Source of the DNA: Prolixibacteraceae bacterium
GTDB lineage: Bacteria; Bacteroidota; Bacteroidia; Bacteroidales; Prolixibacteraceae
Assembly: GCA_027858145.1 (NCBI GenBank)
Contig: JAQIDF010000375.1
Coordinates: 1-23,060 of the forward strand
DNA length: 23,060 nucleotides
Direction: 5' to 3'
Below the pieces are notes generated by a model. That model did not search any database. It had not been told where the DNA came from and saw nothing but the letters and a program-made list of their open reading frames with translations. The position numbers and the translations under genes were made by a program. Of the stretch, positions 16,212 through 23,060 are shown piece by piece; the first letter of the stretch is position 1, and each line of letters opens with the position of its first letter.

Positions 16212-16242
16212 CTTGCAGGCTCAATGAATAAGCATATATTTG
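16212..16242 (+). promoter_or_regulatory. cold-shock gene promoter (CTTG-N19-TATATTTG)
   Basis: CTTG at 16212-16215, 19 bases, then TATATTTG at 16235-16242. The -33 side reads TTGCAGG at the same spacing as in the L31 promoter. The start site should fall near 16248, leaving a leader of only about 20 bases, too short for the long structured leader of E. coli cspA. Confidence 0.8.
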
Positions 16243-16267
16243 TTGTGTTTAAATTTAATATTTTATA

Positions 16268-16459
16268 ATGAAAGAAGGTACAGTAAAATTCTTTAATGAA
16301 TCTAAAGGTTATGGATTCATTACAGACAACGAATCAGGAACAGAGTATTTTGTACACGTATCTGGTTTAGTTGACGAAGTGAAAGAAGACGATCAAGTGT
16401 CATTTGAAGTAACACAAGGTCGCAAAGGTCTAAACGCTGTAAATGTTAAACTACTATAA
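16268..16459 (+). CDS. cold-shock domain protein (CspA family)
   Basis: The 63-residue protein is one cold-shock domain. RNP1-like KGYGFIT is at 13-19 and RNP2-like YFVHVSGL at 27-34; the start MKEGTVKFFNESKG is typical. Such proteins bind single-stranded RNA and DNA and melt RNA structure in the cytoplasm. The gene is monocistronic, with its own consensus promoter and a strong terminator. The short leader argues against classical leader-based cold induction, so it may be constitutive or growth-regulated despite the name. Confidence 0.96.
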   Translation: MKEGTVKFFNESKGYGFITDNESGTEYFVHVSGLVDEVKEDDQVSFEVTQGRKGLNAVNVKLL

Positions 16460-16488
16460 GAATAGAGTTTAAATTAAAAGTGATTGAC

Positions 16489-16521
16489 AAAGCCCCCGGC
16501 CAAATTGGCCGGGGCTTTTTT
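16489..16521. terminator. terminator of the cold-shock gene, possibly bidirectional
   Basis: AAAGCCCCCGGCCAA and TTGGCCGGGGCTTT form a long GC-rich stem with a single bulged C, followed by TTTTT. It lies between convergent genes, and A-rich bases on its left could let it work for the M23-like gene too. Confidence 0.92.
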
Positions 16522-16556
16522 ATTTATTAAACATTAGTTGATCCTTTAATTGCAAT

Positions 16557-17396
16557 CTAATTCTCTAACTGCATTCCATCTTCCAGTTTAACTTTCTTTC
16601 CCTTGCTACTAATGAATGTCGGGTTCACATAGTTGTAAATATTTCGTGTCTTTGATGCATTAATCGAATCGATCGGTGCATTTACATAGTATACTGAAAA
16701 ACGGGTATGAGGTGTCCGGGTAAACCGGGTTACACCTACTTCTCCAATTTTATCACCAACTTCAATCGTATCTCCAACAGCTACAATTACAGAACTATCG
16801 GCCAAAAGTTCATATTTTCCAAAAGTGTCATCAGGATGCAAAACAGTTACCGTATTATCACCTATCCGTAAACTGTCGCGCCAGCGAGGCTCTGTAAGCA
16901 TTGCTACAACGCCACCACGTGAAGCACATACATCATCATCCTCTTTCATTTCAAAACCCCAAAGAATCTTATTAGGGGTGCGACTACTTGAAAGATCAAA
17001 ACCTATTGCTTTCGTTACTTCTCCTTCTCCAACAGGCAATTGATAAACTGTACTTTCATCGTGTTCTGCAGGATAAGCCCCCATACGGGTATTATATTCG
17101 TAATCAAAACCACCTGGTATTTCAATAATTACACGCCTCACCGTAAATATTTTGTGCCTCCCTCTATTAATCGTGCTCACATAGGGCAAATCGCAATCGG
17201 CTTCCATATTTGACAACTCGGTAAACTTTAATTCGAGCTGCATCGGGAAATAATTAGGATTATCGGCGTAAAAATCATACAATCCATCTGCAACCTCCTC
17301 ATAACTAATTTTTAGTGATTTAATGTGCTGAGCGTGTAAAACTGAGAACGAAAATAAAACAACAAACAGGAAAAATATATTTTTCATCTTACGCAT
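16557..17396 (-). CDS. secreted M23/LytM-like protein with degenerate active site
   Basis: The 279-residue protein has a signal peptide (MKNIFFLFVVLFSFSVLHAQ from residue 4; ATG at 17396 or 17387). The C-terminal part follows the M23/LytM layout: VCASRGGVVAML (156-167), NTVTVLHPDDTFGKYELL (181-198), VAVGDTIEVGDKIGEVG (205-221) and TPHTRFSVYYV (228-238). In active M23 peptidases the last motif is PHLHF; here it is PHTRF (H230, T231, R232), YAHL has become YELL, and I see no HxxxD motif. Zinc binding and endopeptidase activity are therefore unlikely. It may act as a peptidoglycan-binding or activator protein, as degenerate LytM proteins such as EnvC do; that is inference. It is divergent from the AmpG-like permease, 89 bases apart. 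Confidence 0.78.
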   Translation of the reverse strand: MRKMKNIFFLFVVLFSFSVLHAQHIKSLKISYEEVADGLYDFYADNPNYFPMQLELKFTELSNMEADCDLPYVSTINRGRHKIFTVRRVIIEIPGGFDYEYNTRMGAYPAEHDESTVYQLPVGEGEVTKAIGFDLSSSRTPNKILWGFEMKEDDDVCASRGGVVAMLTEPRWRDSLRIGDNTVTVLHPDDTFGKYELLADSSVIVAVGDTIEVGDKIGEVGVTRFTRTPHTRFSVYYVNAPIDSINASKTRNIYNYVNPTFISSKGKKVKLEDGMQLEN

Positions 17397-17485
17397 TTTT
17401 AAGGAATAATAATAACTTCAACAACTATTAAAAGCAAGATAATGCCTTTTCATTAAATCACAAATTATTCTCATTTCTGTTATTC

Positions 17486-18763
17486 ATGAAACAAGCATTT
17501 AAAAAAGCATGGCAGTGGGTACCCAGTTTGTATTTTGCACAGGGGTTTCCCTATATTCTAGTGATTATTGTTTCAACGGTAATTTATAAAAACTTAGGTT
17601 TATCAAACTCACAAATAACCTTTTACACCGGCTGGTTTTACCTTCCATGGGTAATTAAGCCAATATGGAGCCCATTTATCGACCACATCCGCACTAAAAG
17701 GTTTTGGGTAATCACTACTCAAATTATCATTGGAGCCTTGCTCGCTACCATTGGTCTTACCCTCCCACTCGATGGCTATCTTAAATGGAGCATCATATTT
17801 TTCTGGCTTATCGCTTTCAGCTCAGCCACACACGACATCGCTGCCGATGGCTTTTACATGTTGGGCTTAAACGATCACCAGCAATCCTATTTTGTAGGCA
17901 TTCGCAGTACTTTTTGGCGCGCAGCATCAATTGCCGGCCAGGGCGGACTTGTATACATCACCGGTTTACTGATGAAAAACAGCATGGATCCGGCTCATGC
18001 ATGGATGATTGTATTGATTGGAGCAGGCATTATCTACCTTTCCATAGGCCTTTATCACAAAATAGTAATGCCACGGCCTGCCTCTGATCCTAAGCGAAAA
18101 CTATCCAATGGCAAAGAAGCAATAGCTGAATACTTTCGTACCTTCATCTCCTTCTTTAAACGTGAAAACATATGGGTATTTGTACTATTCGTTTTATTTT
18201 ACCGTTTGGGTGAAGCACAACTGACCAAACTGGCAGCCCCCTTTTTACTTGATACGAAAGAAGCAGGCGGACTGGCCCTGAATAATGAACAAGTAGGATG
18301 GGCCTATGGAACGATTGGCGTTATAGGCCTTGTAATTGGCGGTGTTTTGGGCGGTATGGCTGCTGCAAAAAACGGGCTAAGATACTGGATATGGCCCATG
18401 GCCCTGGCCATGAAACTACCCGATTTAGCATACGTTTATATGTCATCTGTACATCCCGAAAACATCGTACTCATTCAACTTATGATTGCCGTGGAGCAAT
18501 TTGGTTACGGTTTTGGTTTTACGGCATTTATGCTTTATCTGATTTATTTTGTGCAGGGACAAAACCAAACATCACATTATGCCATTGCAACAGGAATAAT
18601 GGCATTGGGAATGATGGTTCCTGGTATGATCAGTGGCTGGATACAGGAGCAACTAAGTTATCAACTTTTCTTTATCTGGGTTTTGATTTGTACCATACCC
18701 GGTCTGGCGATGATACCTTTTCTTAAAATTGACAAGGATTTTGGGAAAAAGAAACGAGAATGA
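17486..18763 (+). CDS. AmpG-like MFS permease
   Basis: The 425-residue protein has about 12 hydrophobic helices. It starts with the AmpG-type pattern VPSLYFAQGFPYILVIIVST (about 12-31) and IKPIWSPFIDHIRTKRFWV (about 57-75), and it has SSATHDIAADGFYML (about 112-126), the counterpart of the AmpG SQDIAxDA segment. E. coli AmpG imports anhydromuropeptides for cell-wall recycling; the relatives in Bacteroidota are commonly annotated as MFS transporters, and the substrate here is not proven. The gene is divergent from the LytM-like gene, which fits a peptidoglycan theme. It ends 26 bases from the convergent smpB with no obvious hairpin between. Confidence 0.82.
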   Translation: MKQAFKKAWQWVPSLYFAQGFPYILVIIVSTVIYKNLGLSNSQITFYTGWFYLPWVIKPIWSPFIDHIRTKRFWVITTQIIIGALLATIGLTLPLDGYLKWSIIFFWLIAFSSATHDIAADGFYMLGLNDHQQSYFVGIRSTFWRAASIAGQGGLVYITGLLMKNSMDPAHAWMIVLIGAGIIYLSIGLYHKIVMPRPASDPKRKLSNGKEAIAEYFRTFISFFKRENIWVFVLFVLFYRLGEAQLTKLAAPFLLDTKEAGGLALNNEQVGWAYGTIGVIGLVIGGVLGGMAAAKNGLRYWIWPMALAMKLPDLAYVYMSSVHPENIVLIQLMIAVEQFGYGFGFTAFMLYLIYFVQGQNQTSHYAIATGIMALGMMVPGMISGWIQEQLSYQLFFIWVLICTIPGLAMIPFLKIDKDFGKKKRE

Positions 18764-18789
18764 CACAGTTAAACCATAAATGATGCTTA

Positions 18790-19251
18790 CTATATCTTCA
18801 TGGCACGATCCATATCCCTTGCAGCATCTTTACGTTTTAGCGTTTCACGTTTATCGTATTGCTTTTTACCTTTAGCCAGTGCTATTTCAAGCTTTGCCAG
18901 TCCACGGTCGTTCATAAACAAACGTAACGGGATAATTGAATATCCTGACTCCTTAATTTTACGTTCAAGCTTTTTAAGTTCTCTTTTTTGAAGAAGAAGC
19001 TTTCGCTCCCGCATTGCCTCGTGATTATTGAGTGTGCCAAATTTATATTCGGCGATATGAAAATTCTTCACAAAAAGTTCGCTGCGGTTAAACTGACAAT
19101 ACGAATCGGGCAATGATGCCCTGCTACTCCTTATCGACTTTATTTCAGTACCTTGAAGTTGAATTCCGGCAATATATTTATCGAGAATTTCGTACTCGAA
19201 ATATGCCTTTTTGTTTTTGATATTGACTTTATTTTGTGGCTTTAATCCCAT
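18790..19251 (-). CDS. smpB: SsrA-binding protein
   Basis: The 153-residue protein matches SmpB along its length: NKKAYFEYEILDKYIAGIQL (about 13-32), GTEIKSIRSSRASLPDSYCQ (34-53), the basic middle, and KGKKQYDKRETLKRKDAARD (about 127-146) at the end. SmpB binds tmRNA and carries it to stalled ribosomes for trans-translation. It is the second gene of a unit with the Yip1-like protein (2 bases between them). No tmRNA gene is in view. Confidence 0.97.
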   Translation of the reverse strand: MGLKPQNKVNIKNKKAYFEYEILDKYIAGIQLQGTEIKSIRSSRASLPDSYCQFNRSELFVKNFHIAEYKFGTLNNHEAMRERKLLLQKRELKKLERKIKESGYSIIPLRLFMNDRGLAKLEIALAKGKKQYDKRETLKRKDAARDMDRAMKI

Positions 19252-19253
19252 AA

Positions 19254-19859
19254 CTAATAAACAATTAACGCTGTTAACTTGGTTAAAATAATATAAATAA
19301 CCGCATAACCAATAAAAATACCCGACATTACCATGGCTACGTATGATCCATTACGCTGAAGCTTTATATCATACAATTCACACATAGCCAGACACACAAG
19401 GTATAACGAATAAAGCGAAAACATTCCCAAAAAACTCAGAAAAGGGAACAATCCAGTTACTGCAGAGGCATATAAAACAGGTGTCATTGAATAAATCACA
19501 ATCCGCCTTGATACGATTTTTTGAATCGGGATACCTTTCATGCGTGATATGTGGTAAAGAATGAAGTACGAAAAAACAAAAACAAAAGATAATACAAGAA
19601 TTTTACGCACAGCTTTTACCAGAATATCGAACCATAACACTCCATAAACCGAATTGAATAAGACTTCACCTATTACCACTGAAATAAAAACAACAATAAT
19701 ACCGGGCACAAAATATTGGTTAAACGCACTGTGCCCCTCTTGCTGTAAGACATTGAATTTCCTCCAAAATTTTTTTGGATATACAATCAGCTCAATGCTT
19801 TTCTGGGTATTGGTTGTTAATCTTTGTATCAGGTTCACGTATGCTCTCTTTCTTTTCAT
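19254..19859 (-). CDS. Yip1-family-like membrane protein
   Basis: The 201-residue protein has a basic N-terminus containing a YPKKFW motif (about 27-32), as Yip1-domain proteins of Bacteroidota do, then about five hydrophobic helices from residue 50 onward. The helix after SRRIVIYSMTPVLYASAVTG (about 117-136) is typical of the family. Function in bacteria is unknown. Its stop is 2 bases from the smpB start, so expression of smpB probably depends on this gene's promoter. The association with smpB may be conserved in relatives, but that needs comparison. Confidence 0.7.
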   Translation of the reverse strand: MKRKRAYVNLIQRLTTNTQKSIELIVYPKKFWRKFNVLQQEGHSAFNQYFVPGIIVVFISVVIGEVLFNSVYGVLWFDILVKAVRKILVLSFVFVFSYFILYHISRMKGIPIQKIVSRRIVIYSMTPVLYASAVTGLFPFLSFLGMFSLYSLYLVCLAMCELYDIKLQRNGSYVAMVMSGIFIGYAVIYIILTKLTALIVY

Positions 19860-19910
19860 TTAAAACGATACTCACTATTTGATATTATTAACAGTCAAAA
19901 AATATGTATG

Positions 19911-19940
19911 TTTCAACATCACAAAAATACATTAGTTTTG
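19911..19940 (+). promoter_or_regulatory. putative miaA promoter
   Basis: TAGTTTTG (19933-19940) matches TAnnTTTG, and TTTC at 19911-19914 lies 18 bases upstream as a near-match -33 box. Transcription from here would give miaA a leader of about 185 bases that includes the AT-rich inverted repeat at 20039-20077. Confidence 0.45.
19922..19929 (-). promoter_or_regulatory. putative -7 box of the Yip1-smpB operon
   Basis: On the minus strand this reads TATTTTTG, matching TAnnTTTG, and lies 62 bases upstream of the Yip1-like start. Only three bases separate it from the plus-strand -7 box TAGTTTTG, so the two promoters would overlap. A matching -33 box is not clear. Confidence 0.35.
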
Positions 19941-20038
19941 TAGAAATGAAACGAACATGATATCTTTTAAGCATAAATATCACAAAAGAATATGTTTAAA
20001 AAATATTATGAGAGAGCAAAGCGGTTCCATCCGTTTTC

Positions 20039-20077
20039 AAATTTTTAATTAGTTTTTTATCAAACAATTAAAAATTT
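20039..20077 (+). repeat. AT-only 12-bp inverted repeat upstream of miaA
   Basis: AAATTTTTAATT (20039-20050) and AATTAAAAATTT (20066-20077) are exact reverse complements around a 15-base loop. The stem has no G or C and no T-run follows. It lies 57 bases before the miaA start, within its likely leader. Confidence 0.5.
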
Positions 20078-20133
20078 TAAACGAAAAACTGAAATGAAAA
20101 TATAATTCACTATAAATTGCAACGAAACTGAAT

Positions 20134-21051
20134 ATGTCCCCACATAATCTCATCACAATACTAGGAGCTACAGCCTCCGGCAAAACATCGGTAGCCAGCC
20201 ATCTGGCATTAAAAATGAATGGTGAAATCATTTCGGCCGATTCACGACAAATATACCGGGGCATGGATATTGGCACCGGTAAAGACATTGATGACTACAC
20301 GGTTTACAACAAAACAATCCCCCATCATCTAATCGATATCGTGGATGCAGGTTATCAATACAATGTATTTGAATATCAGCGCGATTTTATAAAGGTATAT
20401 GATGGAATCATCGCTCGAAACAAACTACCTATAATGTGCGGAGGCAGCGGCTTATACCTCGAGGCGATACTCAAAGGCTACAAACTGATACAAGTGCCGG
20501 TTAATGATAAACTACGGGATAAATTAACAGACAAATCGCTTGATGAACTGGGCGACATACTCAAACAGCACAAAAGACTTCACAACATCAGCGATGTTGA
20601 CACCTGTAAAAGGGCCATAAGAGCCATCGAGATTGAAGAACATTATACAAATCATCCGCAAATCGACACCTACTTCCCTGATATAAACAGTCTGATTGTA
20701 GGTGTAAAATTTGACCGAAATTCGCGCAGGCAAAGAATAACCAAACGTTTAAAATCCCGCTTAAATGAAGGCATGGTTGAAGAGGTAAAAGCACTTCTTG
20801 ACAATGGATTATCTCCTGAGGATCTTATTTATTATGGTCTCGAATACAAATTTATTACGCTGTATCTAACCGGCAAACTTAGCTACGAAGAAATGTTCAA
20901 CCAACTCGAAACAGCCATTCATCAATTTAGCAAACGACAAATGACATGGTTCAGAAGGATGGAAAAACAGGGCTTTGATATAAAATGGCTCGATGGATAT
21001 ATGCCTACAAACGAAAAGGTGGATAGAATTATTGAATGGTACAACAAGTAA
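20134..21051 (+). CDS. miaA: tRNA dimethylallyltransferase
   Basis: The 305-residue protein has the MiaA P-loop GATASGKT (11-18), DSRQIYRGMDIGTGK (36-50), the CGGSGLYLEAIL segment (102-113) and the late FSKRQMTWFRRM. It transfers a dimethylallyl group to N6 of adenosine 37 in tRNAs that read codons starting with U, which stabilises decoding. Length and motif order are normal. It stands alone on its strand, convergent with the thioesterase gene, 42 bases apart. Bacteroidota often have two MiaA paralogues; the GKDIDDYTVYNK stretch may mark which one this is, but I cannot settle that here. Confidence 0.95.
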   Translation: MSPHNLITILGATASGKTSVASHLALKMNGEIISADSRQIYRGMDIGTGKDIDDYTVYNKTIPHHLIDIVDAGYQYNVFEYQRDFIKVYDGIIARNKLPIMCGGSGLYLEAILKGYKLIQVPVNDKLRDKLTDKSLDELGDILKQHKRLHNISDVDTCKRAIRAIEIEEHYTNHPQIDTYFPDINSLIVGVKFDRNSRRQRITKRLKSRLNEGMVEEVKALLDNGLSPEDLIYYGLEYKFITLYLTGKLSYEEMFNQLETAIHQFSKRQMTWFRRMEKQGFDIKWLDGYMPTNEKVDRIIEWYNK

Positions 21052-21093
21052 TTACAATTCTAAAATGCCGTCTGAAAATATATCGAGTTGTCG

Positions 21094-21855
21094 TTAAATA
21101 TTTTCCCATTCAATTAATGTCCGAACCATCTCAGCGTCATCATCAACCCGTACTATATTATTCATGAATTTATCATTTTCAACGCTTTGCTGTTGAACTT
21201 TAAGCACATCACCGGGAACAGCCTCTTTCAAAAAGTTAATTTCAAAATGCTTTATATTGTTTTCAAGTAGAAAATCGTAACCATACGAATTGATAATACG
21301 CTCGATATAATTCACATTATTCATATGCTTGTTCATATCGGTTTCTGTAAACGAAACCTGAACCGGATCAAAAGAAACAGGCTCTTTCAATGGTTTAATT
21401 TTCCCGGGATTTTCATCGTATAACCTTTCGGTATTTACAGGAAAATCGCGCATAAATTCGTCGGCCTTTACTAATCGGCGGGTTTCCGTGTTCACCATTA
21501 ACCACAAGCTAATTGCACGAATAAGCTCTTTCCCTTTGCTGTTTAATACCTGAAAATGTCGAACAGCCATCAAGCCTTCCAGCCCATTTGACCATGTACG
21601 AATGGTAATTTTATCCTGCCATTCAGGGTATTTATCCACATCAATTTTCAAACGTGATAAAACCCAAAAAACATTTTCCCGCTGTAGTACATCCCACCCT
21701 ACACCACAAGCCACCGTGTGATTACCGGCAATTTCCTGAAAAAAGCTACAAAGCTTAGGAAGTGTGAGTTTACAGTTTACATCAACATGGTACGAACGGA
21801 TGGTAAAATCTTCGGAATATATAAGTGGTGCCTCAGGTAAAATATCAAAAGTCAT
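21094..21855 (-). CDS. acyl-ACP thioesterase
   Basis: The 253-residue protein has two hot-dog halves. The first has SEDFTIRSYHVDVNCKLTLP (14-33), FFQEIAGNHT (38-47) and NVFWVLSRLKIDVDKYPEW (61-79); the second has the catalytic-type motif TDMNKHMNNVNYIE (172-185, with Asp173, Asn175 and His177). This is the FatA/FatB-like bacterial family, which releases fatty acids from acyl carrier protein and so sets chain length. It is divergent from map (89 bases between the coding regions). A -7-like TATTTTTG on the minus strand (21880-21887) lies just upstream of the ATG, without a clear -33 box. Confidence 0.93.
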   Translation of the reverse strand: MTFDILPEAPLIYSEDFTIRSYHVDVNCKLTLPKLCSFFQEIAGNHTVACGVGWDVLQRENVFWVLSRLKIDVDKYPEWQDKITIRTWSNGLEGLMAVRHFQVLNSKGKELIRAISLWLMVNTETRRLVKADEFMRDFPVNTERLYDENPGKIKPLKEPVSFDPVQVSFTETDMNKHMNNVNYIERIINSYGYDFLLENNIKHFEINFLKEAVPGDVLKVQQQSVENDKFMNNIVRVDDDAEMVRTLIEWENI

Positions 21856-21897
21856 GCGATTTTTTTATTAAGGTTACTGCAAAAATAAAAACCCTAT

Positions 21898-21928
21898 TTT
21901 GAAAAGACGACTTTAATGCGCATTTTTG
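21898..21928 (+). promoter_or_regulatory. map promoter (TTTG-N19-CATTTTTG)
   Basis: TTTG at 21898-21901, exactly 19 bases, then CATTTTTG at 21921-21928, which is one base off TAnnTTTG at its first position. The start site would lie about 10-12 bases before the map ATG, an unusually short leader. Confidence 0.6.
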
Positions 21929-21944
21929 TGAAAATTTCACATAC

Positions 21945-22703
21945 ATGAGTATCATAATTAAAACGCCTGAACAAATTGAAGGCATCAGAAAAAGCAGCCA
22001 GTTAGCCGGAAATGTATTGCAAATGATTAAAGGCTTTATAAAAGATGGCGTATCAACAGAATATCTCGATAACATTATAGAAGAATATATACGCGACCAC
22101 GGAGCTGTTCCAGCAACACTTGGATACCATGGGTATCCTAAATCATCGTGCATCTCGCTTAACGAAGTTATTTGCCACGGCATACCTTCTCCCGGTATAA
22201 TACTGAAAGAAGGCGATATTTTCAACATCGATGTAACCACCATACTTGACGGATATTACGGAGACACTAGTAAAATGTACTGGATTGGCGACATTCCCGA
22301 AAAAACTCAAAAACTAATTGACGATACATACCACTGCCTGAATTTAGGAATTCAACAGGTAAAGCCTGACAATAAGTTCGGAAACATTGGCTTTGTAATC
22401 TCACGATATGCTAAAGCCAGAGGCTATTCAGTGGTTTACGAATTTTGCGGACATGGTGTTGGCTGCGATTTCCATGAAGAACCACAGGTAGAACATATTG
22501 CCCGCAAAAATTCAGGCCCGACCATGAAACCGGGCATGACCTTTACCATTGAACCCATGATTAACCAGGGAAAATCCCGTGCAAAAGTAGATAAATACGA
22601 TGGATGGACAGCACGTACCATCGATGGTAAACTATCGGCACAATTTGAACATACATTACTTGTTACCGAAACGGGTGTTGATGTACTGACCGATGTAAGC
22701 TGA
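21945..22703 (+). CDS. map: methionine aminopeptidase, type I
   Basis: The 252-residue protein carries all five metal ligands of the type I family: Asp96 (FNIDV), Asp107 (YYGDTSK), His170 (CGHGVG), Glu203 (TIEPM) and Glu235 (QFEH), plus His79 in the VICHGIP motif. It removes the initiator methionine from nascent proteins when the second residue is small. There is no N-terminal zinc-finger extension. In many Bacteroidota a map gene sits between secY and infA in the ribosomal protein cluster; this copy does not, so a second copy may exist elsewhere. It has its own promoter and terminator. Confidence 0.97.
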   Translation: MSIIIKTPEQIEGIRKSSQLAGNVLQMIKGFIKDGVSTEYLDNIIEEYIRDHGAVPATLGYHGYPKSSCISLNEVICHGIPSPGIILKEGDIFNIDVTTILDGYYGDTSKMYWIGDIPEKTQKLIDDTYHCLNLGIQQVKPDNKFGNIGFVISRYAKARGYSVVYEFCGHGVGCDFHEEPQVEHIARKNSGPTMKPGMTFTIEPMINQGKSRAKVDKYDGWTARTIDGKLSAQFEHTLLVTETGVDVLTDVS

Positions 22704-22732
22704 GAATACTAACGAATTTCAACATAAAGCAT

Positions 22733-22780
22733 AAAAAAAAACGGATGCTGTTTATACCAACAACATCCGTATTTTTTTTT
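22733..22780. terminator. bidirectional terminator between map and the DsbD-like gene
   Basis: ACGGATGCTGTT (22741-22752) pairs with AACAACATCCGT (22759-22770) with one mismatch around a 6-base loop. An A-run precedes and a T-run follows, so it can stop transcription from both convergent genes. Confidence 0.88.
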
Positions 22781-22800
22781 AGTATCAAATTGATTTTTAT

Positions 22801-23060
22801 TTATTCTATCCCCCTCTTCAAAAATGATACAAACTCACCATTTTCATAAGTTACACCCATTTCATGTTTTGTTCCATCGGGTTCGATAATCACGTGATAT
22901 GGAATAGAATTCTTCTCATACCCTGACATTAAAATATCTAAATTGAGTCGCCCCATTGTTTTTAAGGTTTTACCGTTAATTGATGAAATCTGCCATTCGC
23001 TTTCGGGTAATTTGGTTCGATCATCAGTATATAATGCAATCACCACATAATCTTCCGACA
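22801..23060 (-). CDS. C-terminal part of a DsbD-like thioredoxin-fold protein (5' end outside window)
   Basis: The frame is open to the window edge: 85 codons are visible, beginning SEDYVVIALYTDDRTKLPES. That, with NSIPYHVIIEPDG and YENGEFVSFLKRGIE, matches the C-terminal thioredoxin-like domain of Bacteroidota DsbD-type thiol:disulfide proteins, where the usual forms are LYVDDKT, NSQPYYVLLD and FLxxG. The CxxC active site and the membrane part would lie upstream, outside the window. A GTG at 23046 is internal, not the start. The full protein probably passes reducing power from the cytoplasm to envelope thiols; that rests on the family only. Convergent with map across a shared hairpin. Confidence 0.75.
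   Translation of the reverse strand, partial: SEDYVVIALYTDDRTKLPESEWQISSINGKTLKTMGRLNLDILMSGYEKNSIPYHVIIEPDGTKHEMGVTYENGEFVSFLKRGIE

Noticed and set aside
21074..21105. Inverted repeat GAAAATAT/ATATTTTC between miaA and the thioesterase gene
   Set aside because: The stem is 8 AT-rich pairs with a 16-base loop and no T-run, and it overlaps the thioesterase coding end; too weak to call a terminator.

Overview
The window looks like chromosomal DNA from a member of the Bacteroidota, probably a Bacteroidales/Marinilabiliales-like lineage; the order is only a guess. The phylum call rests on three things. Promoters read TTTG-N19-TAnnTTTG, the form used by the Bacteroidota primary sigma factor. One secreted protein ends in a type IX secretion (T9SS) type A sorting domain. 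There is a TonB-dependent-receptor-like outer-membrane protein with a carboxypeptidase-regulatory-like N-terminal domain. AT-rich spacers, few clear Shine-Dalgarno sites and several TTG starts fit the same picture.

Layout. 1-852: the 3' end of an MgtC/SapB membrane protein, overlapping tail to tail with a low-molecular-weight tyrosine phosphatase. 1180-3453: a K+-dependent membrane pyrophosphatase (hppA). 3581-7234: a secreted metallophosphoesterase-like T9SS cargo, convergent with the TonB-receptor-like protein. 7384-9417: a tightly linked pair, an oligosaccharide flippase and an AlkD-like HEAT-repeat protein. 9489-11466: a Bax-inhibitor-1/YccA-like membrane protein and a YghO-like acetyltransferase-fold protein. 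11553-11813: ribosomal protein L31 type B, with its own promoter and terminator. 11864-12350: a gene-free stretch of about 490 bases rich in palindromes and short repeats. 12351-16155: a long-chain acyl-CoA synthetase on the minus strand, divergent from a short-chain dehydrogenase/VOC-domain gene pair. 16268-16459: a cold-shock protein. 16557-18763: an M23/LytM-like protein with a broken active site, divergent from an AmpG-like permease. 18790-19859: a Yip1-like membrane protein and smpB in one operon. 20134-22703: miaA, an acyl-ACP thioesterase and a methionine aminopeptidase. 22801-23060: the C-terminal end of a DsbD-like thioredoxin-fold protein that runs off the window.

Most of this is core metabolism and translation support: L31, SmpB, MiaA, Map and a cold-shock protein, plus envelope and lipid functions (flippase, receptor, AmpG-like permease, thioesterase, acyl-CoA ligase, pyrophosphatase). 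Transcription units are short, and convergent pairs are often separated by a shared hairpin. I found no rRNA, tRNA, CRISPR array, insertion sequence, phage gene or recognisable defence locus.

I do not see a clear undescribed multi-gene system. The points most worth a second look are: the repeat-dense spacer at 11.9-12.35 kb; an extended promoter motif (TTGCAGG-N15-TATATTTG) shared exactly by the L31 and cold-shock genes; three proteins from enzyme families whose usual catalytic or metal-binding residues appear altered (AlkD-like, LytM-like, metallophosphoesterase-like); and the LytM-like/AmpG-like divergent pair.
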